DNA of 64,000 nucleotides from Erinaceus europaeus (GCF_950295315.1 NC_080164.1:62882042-62946041); one strand, 5' to 3'. Positions 20,501 through 31,559 are shown, counted from the first letter of the stretch. Made by a program: numbers and translations. Notes: generated from the letters alone by a model not told the origin.

Positions 20501-22045
20501 ATATTTCCAAATCACTTATCTGACAAGAGGTTAATATCTAAAACATATAAAGAACTTAATACAACTTAATAGCATGAAACCAAATAAATGAACAGAGCCT
20601 CTAAGTAGCCATTTTCCCTAATAAGACATATGCCAAATAAGATCTAAGTCAATGGGCATATGTAAAGATGCTCAGCACGACTAATCAACAGGAAAGTGCA
20701 AACCAAGAAGACCACAGTGAAATCTCACCTCACACCTGTTTGGATGGCTAGCTACACCATTAGAAGAAAGACAAGTGCTAGCAAGGCTTTGGAGGAAGGG
20801 ATCTTTGTACAAAGGTGGTGGGATGTTACCTGAGGCAGTGACTATAAAAAACAATACAAAAATTCCTCAATTAAAAATACAGCTAGGGGGTCAGGCTGTA
20901 GTGCAGTGGGTTAAGCACACATGGTGTGAAACTCGAGGACGTGCATAAGAATCCTGGTTCGAGGGCACAGCTCCCCACCTGCTGGGGGATTGCTTCACAA
21001 GCTGTGAAGCAGGTCTGCAGGTGTCTTTCTCTCCCCATCTCTGTCTTCTCCTCCTTTCTCCATTTCTCTCTGTGTATCTGGCAACAATAACATCAATAAC
21101 AACAATAATAATAACCACAACAATGATAAAAACAACAAGGGCAACACAAAAGGAAAATAAATCCCCCGTACCACCATAAGCCAGAGTTAAGCAGTGCTCT
21201 GGTAAAATAATAATAATAATAGAGCTACAATGATCCAGAAATTCCACTTCTGGGTATTTCTCTGAAGGAAACAAAAGCACTATCTTGGAAATATATATAT
21301 ATATGCATCCCCTTTGGAAGACTGTGGAAAGTCCTTAAATAAAAATGGAATTACTTTATGATCCAGCAATACCACTCTTAGACATTTATCTAATGGGCAC
21401 TCAGACACTAATTTGAAGGGACTTATGCAGCCTTGTGTTCATAGCTGTATTAGTCACAATAGCCAAAGATTAGAAGCAGGCTAAATGCCCATCAACAGAT
21501 GACTGGCTAAAGAAGTTATGGGATATATATTCCATGGAATACTATTCTGCTGTCAAAAAGGATGATTGTGTCCTTTGGAACAAAATGGATAGAACTGGAG
21601 GTGATTGTGTATAGCAAAATAAGTAAGGAGATAAAAGACAACTACCAGATAGTTTCACTCATATTTAGAATCTATAGATCTGATACACATAAACTTGAGA
21701 GAAAAAAAAAAGCAAGAAAATTGTTTATAAGACCTATGAGAAATATGGTAGTTATCTTTGGGAGGTAGGAGAGTAGGAATGTAGAACTTCAGTGGTGAAT
21801 GTGATGTGGAACTATACACTGTGACCTTACAGTCTTATAACCTACTATTAATCACAAACAAATTAAAATAAATAAATATGCACTTCATGTTCATTATAGC
21901 ATTATTTACAACAGCCAAAAACTGAAAACAGGCTAAGAGTATATGGACTAATGAATGGATGAAGAAAACATGATATACATGTGTGAGTGTATTTCACACA
22001 CAATGTAATTAATATTATCTAGCCATTACGAAATTTTTCCATTTG
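20501..22045 (+). mobile_element. old LINE-1 3' fragments, interrupted
   Basis: AGAGGTTAATATCTAAAACA, ATCCAGCAATACCACTCTTA, GCCCATCAACAGATGACTGG and TAGCAAAATAAGTAAGGAGA follow the LINE-1 3' order, with a second overlapping piece from about 21305 and a third from 21880. Stops break all frames. Confidence 0.75.
20886..21164 (+). mobile_element. SINE class A nested in LINE-1
   Basis: GGTCAGGCTGTAGTGCAGTG head; the tail abuts a headless class D piece at 21165-21228 (CCACCATAAGCCAGAGTTAA). Confidence 0.85.
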
Positions 22046-22049
22046 TGAC

Positions 22050-22175
22050 ATGTTGGAGAGACAGCTCAACAGTAGAGCACAGAATTTACAGTTAGAAGGC
22101 CCCAGGTTGGATTTCAGAGTGTCATAAATGAATGATGTTCTGGTCTCTCTCATAAATATATAAACAAATAAATTT
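22050..22175 (+). mobile_element. SINE class F
   Basis: GAGAGACAGCTCAACAGTAG head and CCCCAGGTTGGATTTCAG B region. Confidence 0.6.
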
Positions 22176-22223
22176 TCTTCTAAAACTCAATTCAAATAGC
22201 TCACATACATAAATGTAAAATCA

Positions 22224-22522
22224 GGGAGTCGGGCAATAGCACAGCGGGTTAAGTGCACCTGGCACAAAGCACAAGGACTGGCCTAAGGATCCTTGTTCGA
22301 GCCCCCAGCTCCCCACCTGCAGGGGAGTCGATTCACAGGTGGTGAAGCAGGTCTGTAGGTGTCTATCTTTCTCCCCTCCTCTGTCTTCCCCTCCTCTCTC
22401 TATTTCTCTCTGTTCTATCCAACAACGACGACATCAACAACAACAACAATAGTAAATAACTACAACAACCATAAAACAAGGGCAACAAAAAGGAAAATAA
22501 ATTTTAAAAAATAATAAAAAAT
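22224..22522 (+). mobile_element. SINE class A
   Basis: GGGAGTCGGGCAATAGCACA head to AACAAAAAGGAAAATAAATT. Confidence 0.92.
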
Positions 22523-22525
22523 AGT

Positions 22526-22690
22526 GGTCCGGGAGGTGGCGCAGTGGTAAAGCTTTGGACTCTAAAGCATGAGGTCCCGAGTTCGATCCCCGGCAGCACA
22601 TGTGCCAGAGCGATGTCTGGTTCTTTCTCTCTCCTCCTATCTTTCGCATAAATAAATAAATAAATAAATCTTTAAAATAATAATAATAAA
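22526..22690 (+). mobile_element. SINE class C, well preserved
   Basis: GTCCGGGAGGTGGCGCAGTG head with an intact A box TGGCGCAGTGG and B box GAGTTCGATCC, the closest in this window to a Pol III-competent copy. (AAAT)n tail. Confidence 0.92.
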
Positions 22691-22704
22691 TAAAGATAAT
22701 TCAA

Positions 22705-23075
22705 AAAAGAAGAAAAAGAACTTTATTTCATACTCCCAGAGGGATAAAGAATAAGGAAATTATGTGGTCCAGGAAGTAATGCAGTAGATAAAGCATTGGA
22801 CTTTCAAACATGGTGTCCTGAGTTCAGTCCCTGGCAGCACATGTACCAGAGTGATGACTGGTTTCCTCTCTCTCTCTCTCTCTCTGTCTCTCTGTCTCTC
22901 TCTGTCTCTCTCTCTCTCTCTCATCATCATAAATTTAAAAAAAAAAAGAAGAAGGAAGTTTCCAGTGGAGGGGATGGGACACAGAACTCTGGTGGTAAGG
23001 ACTGTTTGGAATTATACCCCCGTTGTATTACAATCTTGCTAGTCATTATTAAATCACTAATAAAAAATCATTATT
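22705..23075 (+). mobile_element. repeat X, 3' end, split by class C SINE
   Basis: ATACTCCCAGAGGGATAAAG before and GGGACACAGAACTCTGGTGG after the SINE; it ends AATCACTAATAAAAAATC. Confidence 0.75.
22763..22938 (+). mobile_element. SINE class C with CT-repeat tail
   Basis: GGTCCAGGAAGTAATGCAGT head; 22866-22922 is a (CT)n/(CTGT)n tract. Confidence 0.85.
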
Positions 23076-23084
23076 AAAATTTAA

Positions 23085-23142
23085 AAATTGACTACAACAA
23101 TAAAATAACAAGGGCAACAAAAAGGAATAAATAAATATTTTT
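23085..23142 (+). mobile_element. SINE class A tail fragment
   Basis: CAACAATAAAATAACAAGGG then CAACAAAAAGGAATAAATAA only; the rest is missing. Confidence 0.7.
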
Positions 23143-23269
23143 TAAAAATTTTAAATTGTGCTTTTTGAAAGATGGCATTCAAAAAGTGGAGATGGGTGGG
23201 GAGTGAACACAGAGGAAAAGGTACTAGCCACACATATCAGCCAAGGCACCTGGATCTGAAATATATGAA

Positions 23270-24180
23270 TATGTAGCTCAGTACAGTGACATTCGATCTT
23301 AAAATGAGCCAAGTTTCCCAACACATATATAGTCTTCCAAAGAAGATATACAAATGGGCAAGAAGCACATGAAAAGTTGCTCAACGTCATTAGTCATTGA
23401 GAGACATACAGGTCAAAACCATAGTGAGGTATCACTTCACAAACACTGGTGGGATGACTAAGATGAAAACAATAACAAGTGCTGATGAAGGTGTGAAGAA
23501 ACAAACCCCCACACATTGCTAGTGTGAGTGTAAAATGGTAGAGCTGCTTTGGAAAACACCTTGTCAATTCCTCTAAAACTTAAACATAATTACCATATGA
23601 TCCATAATTCCACTCCTAGGTACATAACGAGACTACCAATGTATTTCCTTACAAATACTTCTATGTGGAAGTTCATAATGGCAATATTCCTAATGACCAA
23701 AAAAGGGAGGAATATATAATGTCCAGCAACTGATAAAAATGCAGTGTACTGGGAGTCGGGCAGTAGTGCAGAGGGTTAAGCGCACGTGGCGCAAAGCGCA
23801 AGGACCTGTGGAAGGATCTCAGTTCGAGCCCGCAGCTCCCCACCTGCAGGGGAGTCACTTCACAGGTGGTGAAGCAGGTCTACAGGTGTCTATCTTTCTC
23901 TCCCCCTCTCTGTCTTCCTCTCCTCTCTCCATTTCTCTTTGTCCTATCCAACAACAATGACATTAAGAACAACAATAATAACTACAACATAAAACAACAA
24001 GGGCAACAAAAGGGGAAAAAATGCAGTGTATTTATGCTGTTCAATATTGTTAAATTATATAAAAGGAATAAAGTACTGATTCATGTCACAGCATGTAAAT
24101 CTTGAAGATATTGTGCTAAATAAACGAATATTACACACACACAACAAGATGATAGCACTCTTGGACTTTGTGAGAATTAT
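23270..24180 (+). mobile_element. old LINE-1 3' fragment, interrupted
   Basis: ACAAATGGGCAAGAAGCACA, GAGGTATCACTTCACAAACA and TCCATAATTCCACTCCTAGG match LINE-1 order; split by the SINE at 23749-24018. Confidence 0.7.
23749..24018 (+). mobile_element. SINE class A nested in LINE-1
   Basis: GGGAGTCGGGCAGTAGTGCA head; direct repeats AAAATGCAGTGTA on both sides. Confidence 0.93.
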
Positions 24181-24257
24181 GGTGGTTAATCAGGGGGTAC
24201 GGGAAAGGAAGCACTAATTTTTTTACTAGTGATTTAATATTGATTTACAAAATTATG

Positions 24258-24452
24258 GGGGAGTCAGGCAGTGGCACATAGTACTAAGCGCAAGGATCAC
24301 GAAGTGTCAGGTTCGAGCTCCCGCTCCCTACCTGCAGGAGGTTGCTTCACAGGTGGTGAAGTGGGTCTACAGGTGTTTCTCTCTGTCTCTCTCCTCTATC
24401 TTCCCCTCCCTTATCACTTTCTCTCTGTCCTATCCAATAAAAATGAAAAATG
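24258..24452 (+). mobile_element. SINE, A-like head with B-like tail, internal deletion
   Basis: GGGAGTCAGGCAGTGGCACA head, then a short middle, then TCACTTTCTCTCTGTCCTAT and AATAAAAATG. Confidence 0.7.
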
Positions 24453-24793
24453 GGAAGCCGGACGGTAGCGCAGTGGGTTAAGCACACATAGCACAAAGCG
24501 CAAGGACGGGCCCAAAGACCCTGGTTAGAGCCACCCGCTCCCCACCTGCAGGGGGGTCACCTCACAAGTGGTGAAGCAGGTCTGCAGGTGTCTATCATTC
24601 TCTCCCCCTCTCTGTCTTCCCTTCCTCTCTGGATTTCTCTCTGTCCTATCCAACAACAATGACAGCAATAAGAACAACAACAACGATGATAAACAACAAG
24701 GACAACAAAAAGGGAAAAAAATAGCCTCCAGAAGCAGTGGATTCGTAGTGCAGGCACCGAGCCCCAGTGATAACGCTGGAGGAAAAAAAAATT
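24453..24793 (+). mobile_element. SINE class A, long form
   Basis: GAAGCCGGACGGTAGCGCAG head to CCCAGTGATAACGCTGGAGG. Confidence 0.93.
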
Positions 24794-25006
24794 AAGCAGT
24801 TCAACAAAACAAAGTCAACCAAACAGAAAAGAATAAAGAAGAGTAAAAAAGATTATGGGATAATAATCCCATAATAATAATTCACACCATTCCCATCACC
24901 AGAATTCTATGTCCCCATTCCCTCCATTGGAAACTAGTTCTCCCAAAGTCACAGATGTGGATTGACTATTATTATTCATTCATTCATTTATATTGTGGCT
25001 TTTTTA

Positions 25007-25208
25007 TATTTATTTATATTTCTCTTTTGTTGCCCTTTTTTTCATTGTTGTTGTAGTTATTATTGTTGTCAGCGTTGTTGGATAGGACAGAGAGAAATGG
25101 AGAGAGGAGGGGAAGACAGAGAGGGGGAGAGAAAGACAGACACCTGCAGACCTGCTTCACTGCCTGTGAGGCAACTCCCCTGCAGGTGGGGAGCCGGGGC
25201 TGGAACCG
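25007..25208 (-). mobile_element. SINE class A, antisense, truncated, young
   Basis: It lacks the head (it stops at GGGGCTGGAACCG); perfect 17-bp direct repeats ATATTGTGGCTTTTTTA at 24990-25006 and 25209-25225. Confidence 0.95.
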
Positions 25209-25214
25209 ATATTG

Positions 25215-25334
25215 TGGCTTTTTTACCATAGCACTAGCTCTGGGTTATGGTGGTGCAGGGGGCTGAACCTGGGACTTTGGAGCCTCAGGCATGAGAATCT
25301 CTTTGCATAACCATAATGCTATCTACCCCCACCC
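25215..25334 (-). mobile_element. SINE class D, antisense, host of the preceding SINE
   Basis: TTTACCATAGCACTAGCTCT to AACCATAATGCTATCTACCC; TTGACTATTATT flanks it at 24962 and 25335. Confidence 0.85.
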
Positions 25335-25896
25335 TTGACTATTATTTCTGTGACTATCTGTCTATATTTATATATATTTTGCCATTTTTCTATGGCCCTG
25401 ACTTCTCTTCCTTTCTTCATCAAATCTACACATATTGCTACTGCTGAATGGTCTTCCTTTTTTCCTCTTCTGTCTCTGAGTCCTATGGAATTGGAGTTCA
25501 GAATCCTCTTGTCATCTTCCCATAACATTTCTTCCCCTCTGGGGGTATGATAATGCACCAAAGTTCTTTATGGATTGCAGAAGGTGGGAGTTCTGGCTTC
25601 TGTAATTGCTTCTCTACTGACATGGACATTGGCAGGTTGATTCCGCTACCCACCCACCCCAGCCTATTTCTATCTTCCCTAGTGGGGTAGGGCTCTGCAG
25701 AGGCAAGGTTCCAGACCACATTGGTGAGATCATCTACGCAGGAAAATCAGGATGGAATCATAGTAGCATCTGCAACTTGACTAAAAGGCAATAAAGTATA
25801 AAGCAAGACAAAATATTTAATGAACAGGAACCATCAGGTAGGACTAGAGCAGATGATATTAGGGACCCTGGGGTGGAAAGAAAATAGAAAGCCTTT

Positions 25897-26048
25897 TATT
25901 TTAATATTTTATTTATTCATTAATGAGAAAGATAGGAGAGAGAGAGAGAGAACCAGACATCACTGTGGTACATGTGCTGCCAGAGATTGAACTCAGGATC
26001 TCATGCTTGAGAGTCTAGTGCTTTAGCCACTGCGCCACCTCCTGGACC
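25897..26048 (-). mobile_element. SINE class C, antisense
   Basis: AACCAGACATCACTGTGGTA to CACCTCCTGGACCAC; TAGAAAGCCT repeats flank it. Confidence 0.9.
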
Positions 26049-26254
26049 ACTAGAAAGCCTATTTTAGGGATGTTCCTTGGGTCCCATGATTTTTATCTTT
26101 TCTGCTTGAGCTTTATAGCTAACATGTTAGCACAGAATTTTAGTGAAGGGTGTGGTGACTTACACATGTCATGTGTGGATGTGAAATTATATCCCTGAAA
26201 CCTCATGGTTTTATAAAACACTGTTAAATCACTAATAAAAAAAATGGAAAAGAG

Positions 26255-26800
26255 AGGGTCAGCTAACTAGCTCACTTGAATAGTGTGTTGCATTGTCAGA
26301 CACACAACCCAGGTTTGAGCCAATCTCAGGTGTACTGACCCAGGTCTGAGCCCGTCTCAGGTGTACTGACCCAGGTCTGAGCCCGTCTCAGGTGTACTGA
26401 CCCAGGTCTGAGCCCGTCTCAGGTGTACTGACCCAGGTGTGAGCCCGTCTCAGGTGTACTGACCCAGGTGTGAGCCCGTCTCAGGTGTACTGACCCAGGT
26501 GTGAACCGGTCTCAGGTGTACTGACCCAGGTCTGAGCCCGTCTCAGGTGTACTGACCCAGGTCTGAGCCCGTCTCAGGTGTACTGACCCAGGTCTGAGCC
26601 CGTCTCAGGTGTACTGACCCAGGTGTGAGCCCGTCTCAGGTGTACTGACCCAGGTGTGAGCCCGTCTCAGGTGTACTGACCCAGGTTTGAGCCCGTCTCA
26701 GGTGTACTGACCCAGGTTTGAGCCCGTCTCAGGTGTACTGACCCAGGTTTGAGCCTGTCTCAGGTGCCAGCTGGCTCTTTTATTATTTTTATTTCAGGTA
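26255..26800 (+). mobile_element. SINE class E carrying a minisatellite
   Basis: TAACTAGCTCACTTGAATAG head and ACACAACCCAGGTTTGAGCC, which then expands into the 31-bp array; the normal class E continuation is absent. Confidence 0.6.
26308..26766 (+). repeat. 31-bp minisatellite, 14 full units plus a 25-bp partial
   Basis: Unit CCCAGGTCTGAGCCCGTCTC followed by AGGTGTACTGA. Units start at 26308 and every 31 bp to 26742 without any length change. The base after CCCAGGT varies by unit: T,C,C,C,G,G,G,C,C,C,G,G,T,T,T. Unit 7 also has AACCGG for AGCCCG. Confidence 0.98.
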
Positions 26801-26965
26801 GAGAGAAAGAGTGAGAGACAGGGAGAGACACCACAATACCACTCCACCATTCATGGATTTCCCTCTAGTGCTATGGTGCTCCCATGTGGTTCTGATGCTT
26901 GGACCAGGGGCTTTGTACATAGTGAAGCATACATTCTACATGATAAGCTATCGTCTAGCCCTAAA
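26790..26965 (-). mobile_element. SINE class E, antisense
   Basis: AGAGACACCACAATACCACT to GATAAGCTATCGTCTAGCCC. Confidence 0.65.
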
Positions 26966-27426
26966 AGGGTAAGTTTTGTGGAGTTTTTTAAATGATATTT
27001 TTATTAAAATTTCACCAATTTTTTAGATAAAAGAAAAATAAATTCTTACATTGTAAAAAGTTAGCTTAATAAGTGTAATAAACAACCTAGTAAATAATGA
27101 GCAAAAGATTTCAACACACTTCACAGAAGATTTATGAATGACAGTAAGTACATAAAAAGACACTAAGCATCATTAGTCATTATGAAAATACAAAGTTATA
27201 AGAGAGTGACCACATAAGTTTTGGAATAGAGATGGATCAACTGAAACTCTCATATACTGACAAGAAACATAGAAAACAATTTGGGAAACAGTTTAGCAAT
27301 TACTTAAAAGTATTTAAACACCAGCCATATGACTCAGTGATTACACTGTATTTACCTAAAAGAACTTAAAAAATAATTTTAGGTATTTACCTAAAAGAAC
27401 TTAAAAAATAGTAAATAATAAATAAG

Positions 27427-27585
27427 GGGGGCTGCAGAGACAGCATAGTTGTTATGCTAAAAGTTTTTATGCCTAAGGGTCACTGAGTCCCAGGTTCAAG
27501 CCTGAGCACCACCATAAGCCAGAACTGAACAGTGCTCTGGCATGTCTCTCCATATCTCTCTCATTAAAAATAAGTATTTTTAAAA
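27427..27585 (+). mobile_element. SINE class D
   Basis: GAGACAGCATAGTTGTTATG head and CCAGAACTGAACAGTGCTCT. Confidence 0.8.
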
Positions 27586-27627
27586 AGAACCTCAAAAACA
27601 TAGTCACATAACATTTTGTACAAATTT

Positions 27628-27995
27628 GTTTTTAAATTTATTTTAATTATATTTTTTATTTATTGGACAGAGGTAGATAGCATAATGGTTATGCAAAGAG
27701 ACTCTCATGCCTGAAGCTCTGAAGTCCCAGGTTCAATCCCCTGCACCACCATTAGCCTGAGCTGAGTAGTGCTCTGGTAATAAAATTAAAAAATATATAC
27801 ATTATTTATTTGTTAGAGACAGAGAGAAATTGAGAGAGGAGGAGGTAGTAGAAAGGGAAAGAGACAAAGAGACACCTGCAGCCCTGCTTCACCACTTGTG
27901 AAACGTACCCCCTACAGGTGGGGACCAGGAGCTTGAACCTGGGTCCTTGCACACAGTGAGGTGTGCGCTTAACCAGGTGTGCCACTGCCTGGCCT
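27628..27995 (-). mobile_element. SINE class B, antisense, split by class D
   Basis: TTGTTAGAGACAGAGAGAAA to GTGTGCCACTGCCTGGCC; the poly-T side is at 27628-27663. Confidence 0.85.
27664..27795 (+). mobile_element. SINE class D nested
   Basis: GGTAGATAGCATAATGGTTA head, opposite in orientation to its host SINE B. Confidence 0.9.
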
Positions 27996-28235
27996 CTTGT
28001 ACATATTTATTTATAGCAGTTCTAACAGTCAAATATAGAAACAATTCAATGTCCCTTAATAGGTAAATTAATATGCAAACTGTGCTAATTCTATTCAGTG
28101 GAATAGTACTTTGGCAATATAAAGGAATACACTTGATAAAGGTGACATGGATAAAGTTCAGAATCACCATACTGAATGAAAGAATCCATAGGACAAAAAA
28201 GTACACTGCATGGCTGCAATTATAGAAAACCATAT

Positions 28236-28522
28236 GGGAGTCAGGTGGTAGCACAACAGGTTAAGTGCAGGTGGCACAAAGCACAAGGACCATCCTCAGG
28301 ATTCTGATTTGAGCCCCGGCTCCCCACCTGCAGGGGTGTCACTTCACAGGAGGTGAAGCAGGTCTGCAGGTGTCTGTCTTTCTCTCCCCCTCTCTGTCTT
28401 CCCCTTCTCTCTCCATTTCTTTCTGTCCTATCGAACAACAACGACAACAATAATAACCACAACAATAAAACAACAAGGGCAACAAAGGGCGGAATACATA
28501 AATATTAAAAAAAAAAAAAAAG
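28236..28522 (+). mobile_element. SINE class A
   Basis: GGGAGTCAGGTGGTAGCACA head; AGAAAACCATA repeats flank it. Confidence 0.92.
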
Positions 28523-28701
28523 AAAAGAAAACCATAGAAAATGAAAACTACTGTGAAGAGACAGGAAGCAGATCAGTGCTTGCCTGGGTCTTCGTCCAGA
28601 TGATCACAGAGAGACATAAGGAAAACTTTCTGGATAATGAAATGCTAATGATCTGAATTGTGACCCTAATATTAGAGGTATGTGCATCTAATTAGACTGT
28701 G

Positions 28702-28872
28702 GGTTTTTTGTTGTTGTTGTTTGTTTGTTTGTTTGTTTGTTTTACCAGAGCACTACTCAGCTCCAACTTATGATGGTGCTGGAGACTGAACCTGGGACCT
28801 TGTTGCCTTAGGCATGAAGGGTTGTTTTTTTTTTTTTTGCATAACCATTAATCTGTCTCCCTACTCCTCCAG
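28702..28872 (-). mobile_element. SINE class D, antisense
   Basis: TTTACCAGAGCACTACTCAG to GCATAACCATTAATCTGTCT, with a (GTTT)n tail complement. Confidence 0.85.
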
Positions 28873-28875
28873 CCC

Positions 28876-28878
<3 letters not shown>

Positions 28879-28920
<42 letters not shown>

Positions 28921-28959
28921 GTGTGTGTGTGTGTGTGTGTTGTGTGTGTGTGTGTGTGT
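28879..28959 (+). repeat. (GT)n microsatellite, interrupted by GTT
   Basis: Three GT runs separated by TT pairs at about 28919 and 28940. Confidence 0.97.
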
Positions 28960-28964
28960 TGTTT

Positions 28965-29205
28965 TTTATTGCAGCTCCAGGCCTCACACAAGTGTGATAC
29001 TGCCTCCTCAGATCATTTATTTCAACTTTTGTTCTAGAGAGAAGAGAAGGGTATTCAAGAAAAGGGACACCCCTGTACTACCCCCACATCTACAGAGCTC
29101 CCCTAGTGCCCTCCATGGCGCTCCCACGTGGTTCTAGGACTTAAACCAACAACCTCATGGTGATAAGGACACACCCTAACAAGAGTTATCTCTGGACTCT
29201 AGGTT
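28965..29205 (-). mobile_element. SINE class E, antisense, old
   Basis: CATGGCGCTCCCACGTGGTT and TAACAAGAGTTATCTCTGGA fit the reverse class E head; diverged. Confidence 0.5.
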
Positions 29206-29287
29206 GTACATTCTAAACATCTACATTTATTGTACTTGGATAACTCAATAAAACTGGGGGAATAAGCTGACTAAAACAACAAACAAA

Positions 29288-29482
29288 CACGGGGCTGTAT
29301 GAGCACATGTTACAAAACGCAAGGATCCAGGTTCAAGCCTCCAGTCCCACCTGCAGGGGGGAAGCTTCACAAGTGGTGAATCAGTGCTGCAGGTGTTTCC
29401 CTTTCTATCTATCTCCCCATTCCAATTCAGTTTTTCTCTGATTCTAACCAATAAATAATAAACAAATAAGATATTTTAAAAT
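29288..29482 (+). mobile_element. SINE class B, head shortened
   Basis: GGGGCTGTATGAGCACATGT joins the head with a deletion; AACCAATAAATAATAAAC tail. Confidence 0.82.
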
Positions 29483-29526
29483 AAACAATAACAACAAAAA
29501 TGATCCAGACTTAAAACACATGTTTA

Positions 29527-29736
29527 CGGGGACCAGATGGTGGCACACCCAGTAGAGTGTACATGTTATAATGCACAGGGACCCTGGTTCAATCCTCCAG
29601 TCTCTACCTGCAGAGGGGAAACTTCATTAATGATGAAGTAGTCTTGCAGGTCTCTTTCTTTCTTACTCTCTCTCCCTCTCTCCCTCCCTATTTCCCCTTT
29701 CCCATTTGATTTCTGTCTCCATCCAATAAATAAATA
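29527..29736 (+). mobile_element. SINE class B
   Basis: GGGGACCAGATGGTGGCACA head; ACATGTTTAC exact repeats on both sides. Confidence 0.92.
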
Positions 29737-29892
29737 CATGTTTACTTTAGCTCCTTCTTATAACCTCACTTTAACAACAGTAAAAAAGAAAATATTAAGG
29801 TAACACCACACGTTCAAGGAGAAAGGAAAGCCAGTCTCACCTTTCACAGAGCGTTTTGACATTGGCTTCCAGCTCTCCAGGCAATGTACTAT

Positions 29893-30165
29893 ATATTTTT
29901 TTTAATTTTATTTATTTATTTATTTTCCCTTTTGTTGCCATTGTTCTTTTTTGTTTTGTTGTTGTTATTGTTATTGATGTCGTTGTCATTGTTAGATAGG
30001 ACAGAGAGAAATGGAGAGAGGAGGGGAATACAGAGAGGCAGAGTGAAAGACACCTGCAGATCTGCTTCACCGCTTGTGAAGTGACCCACATGCAGGTGGG
30101 GAGCCTGGGGCTTGAACCGGGATCCTTACGCCAGTCCTTGCACTTCTTGCCATGTGTGTGCAATG
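29893..30165 (-). mobile_element. SINE class A, antisense
   Basis: CCCTTTTGTTGCCATTGTTC to TTGCACTTCTTGCCATGTGT. Confidence 0.9.
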
Positions 30166-30261
30166 TGCTGTATTATCCACCCTGATTTTTCAGTATCAGA
30201 ATTTTATGAAGAGTTCTCTCTTCTTTATCCCTCCCTACCCCACCAAAGCTATTATATTCAT

Positions 30262-30422
30262 GCTTTTTTTAAAGATTTTAAAAAATATTTATTAATTTAT
30301 TCCCTTTTGTTGCCCTTGTTGTTTTATTGTTGTAGTTATTATTGATGTCGTTGTTGTTAGATAGGACAGAGAGAAATGGAGAGAGGAGGGGAAGACAGAG
30401 AGGGGGAGAGAAAGAGAGACAC
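30262..30422 (-). mobile_element. SINE class A, antisense, head lost at a head-to-body junction
   Basis: It ends at AAAGAGAGACAC and is immediately followed by a plus-strand class A SINE. Confidence 0.88.
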
Positions 30423-30705
30423 GTGGAATGCGGGTGGTAGCGCAGCAGGTTAAGCACACGTGGCGCAAAGCACAAGGACCGGCATAAGGATCCCAGTTCG
30501 AGCCCTGGTTCCCCACCTGCAAGGGGAGTCACTTCACAGGTGGTGAAGCAGGTCTGCAGGTGTCTTTCTCTCCCCCTTTCTGTCTTCCCCTCCTCTCTCC
30601 ATTCCTCTCTGTCCTATCTGACGACGACATCAATAACAACAATAATAACTACAACAATAAAACAAAAAGGGCAACAAAAGGGAATAAATAAATATTTTTT
30701 AAAAT
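30423..30705 (+). mobile_element. SINE class A
   Basis: GGAATGCGGGTGGTAGCGCA head to AAAGGGAATAAATAAATATT; with 30262-30422 it forms a large inverted pair. Confidence 0.92.
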
Positions 30706-30869
30706 AATACTAGGCATAGATAAAAATAGTCAGGTATAGGTGGAACAAGGATATAACCTGGGACCTCACATAAGCAAGTCCTCTTCTCCATGCCCCTGCC
30801 ACATCCCTGCCGCCTATATTTCTTTTCAATTATATTACATGTGTATCTAATAATATCTGAAGAATCCAG

Positions 30870-31370
30870 GGGGCAGATGGTGGCACACCTAGCTAAGCAC
30901 ACATATGACTAAGCATGAGGACCTGGGTTCAAGCCCCCACTCCCCACCTACAGGGGGAAAGCTTCATGAACAGTGAAGCAGGTCTGCAGGTATCCCCTTT
31001 ATCTGTCTCCCTCTCTGTCTCCCCCACCCCTCTCAATTTCTCTCTGTCCTATCAAATAAGAAGGAGGGGGAATCCCCACCTGCAGGGGAGTTGCTTCACA
31101 GGCGGTCTCTTCACAGGTGTCTATCTTTCTCTCCCCCATCTCTGTCTTCCCCTCCTCTCTCCATTTCTGTCCTATCCAACAACGACATCAACAACAATAA
31201 GAACTACAACAATAAAACAATAAAGGCAACAAAAGGAAATAAATAAATATTTTTTAAAACTTTAAAGAAAAAAAGGAGGAGAAAAGAAAAAAGAAAAAAA
31301 TGGCCACCAAGAGTAGTGGATTAGTCGTGCAGGCATTGAGACCCAGTGATAACCCTGGTGAAAACGAAAA
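30870..31370 (+). mobile_element. SINE class B, long form, split by a headless class A
   Basis: GGGGGCAGATGGTGGCACAC head; long 3' part AGTAGTGGATTAGTCGTGCA at 31313. The insert 31071-31290 starts at TCCCCACCTGCAGGGGAG. Confidence 0.8.
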
Positions 31371-31559
31371 ATATACACATTTGAATTTCCTATAATATAT
31401 TCCACTCAGATGCATTCTACTACACATCCAAGAGGTAATATATTAACACCTCAGTACAGGTTACTGGAAAGCATTTGATCCTCAATGGAATCCCCTGTTT
31501 CTTCTCAGTTTACTTTGACATGAGACTTGCACAAATTATTCATGAAATTGCTCATATTT

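Larger units (their letters stand above)
24215..25850 (-). mobile_element. repeat X, antisense, the longest antisense copy, interrupted
   Basis: Pieces 24215-24257, 24850-24985 and 25335-25850. They contain AATTCTATGTCCCCATTCCC, CTCTTGTCATCTTCCCATAA, CAGAAGGTGGGAGTTCTGGC and ATCAGGATGGAATCATAGTA, in reverse order to the plus copies at 35519 and 46130. SINEs A, A and D fill the gaps. Confidence 0.75.
27085..29275 (+). mobile_element. old LINE-1 3' fragments, heavily interrupted
   Basis: Pieces 27085-27425, 28000-28235, 28530-28700 and 29205-29275 are collinear: CACTAAGCATCATTAGTCAT, ATTCAGTGGAATAGTACTTT, GGATAATGAAATGCTAATGA. SINEs occupy the gaps. Confidence 0.6.

Noticed and set aside
22526..22610. 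Genuine tRNA gene
   Set aside because: A and B boxes are present, but the sequence continues into a SINE body and A/T tail and lacks a proper acceptor stem.
26308..26766. Possible CRISPR-like array of 31-bp repeats
   Set aside because: Units abut with no unique spacers, the context is a mammalian SINE, and there is no cas-like gene; it is a minisatellite.
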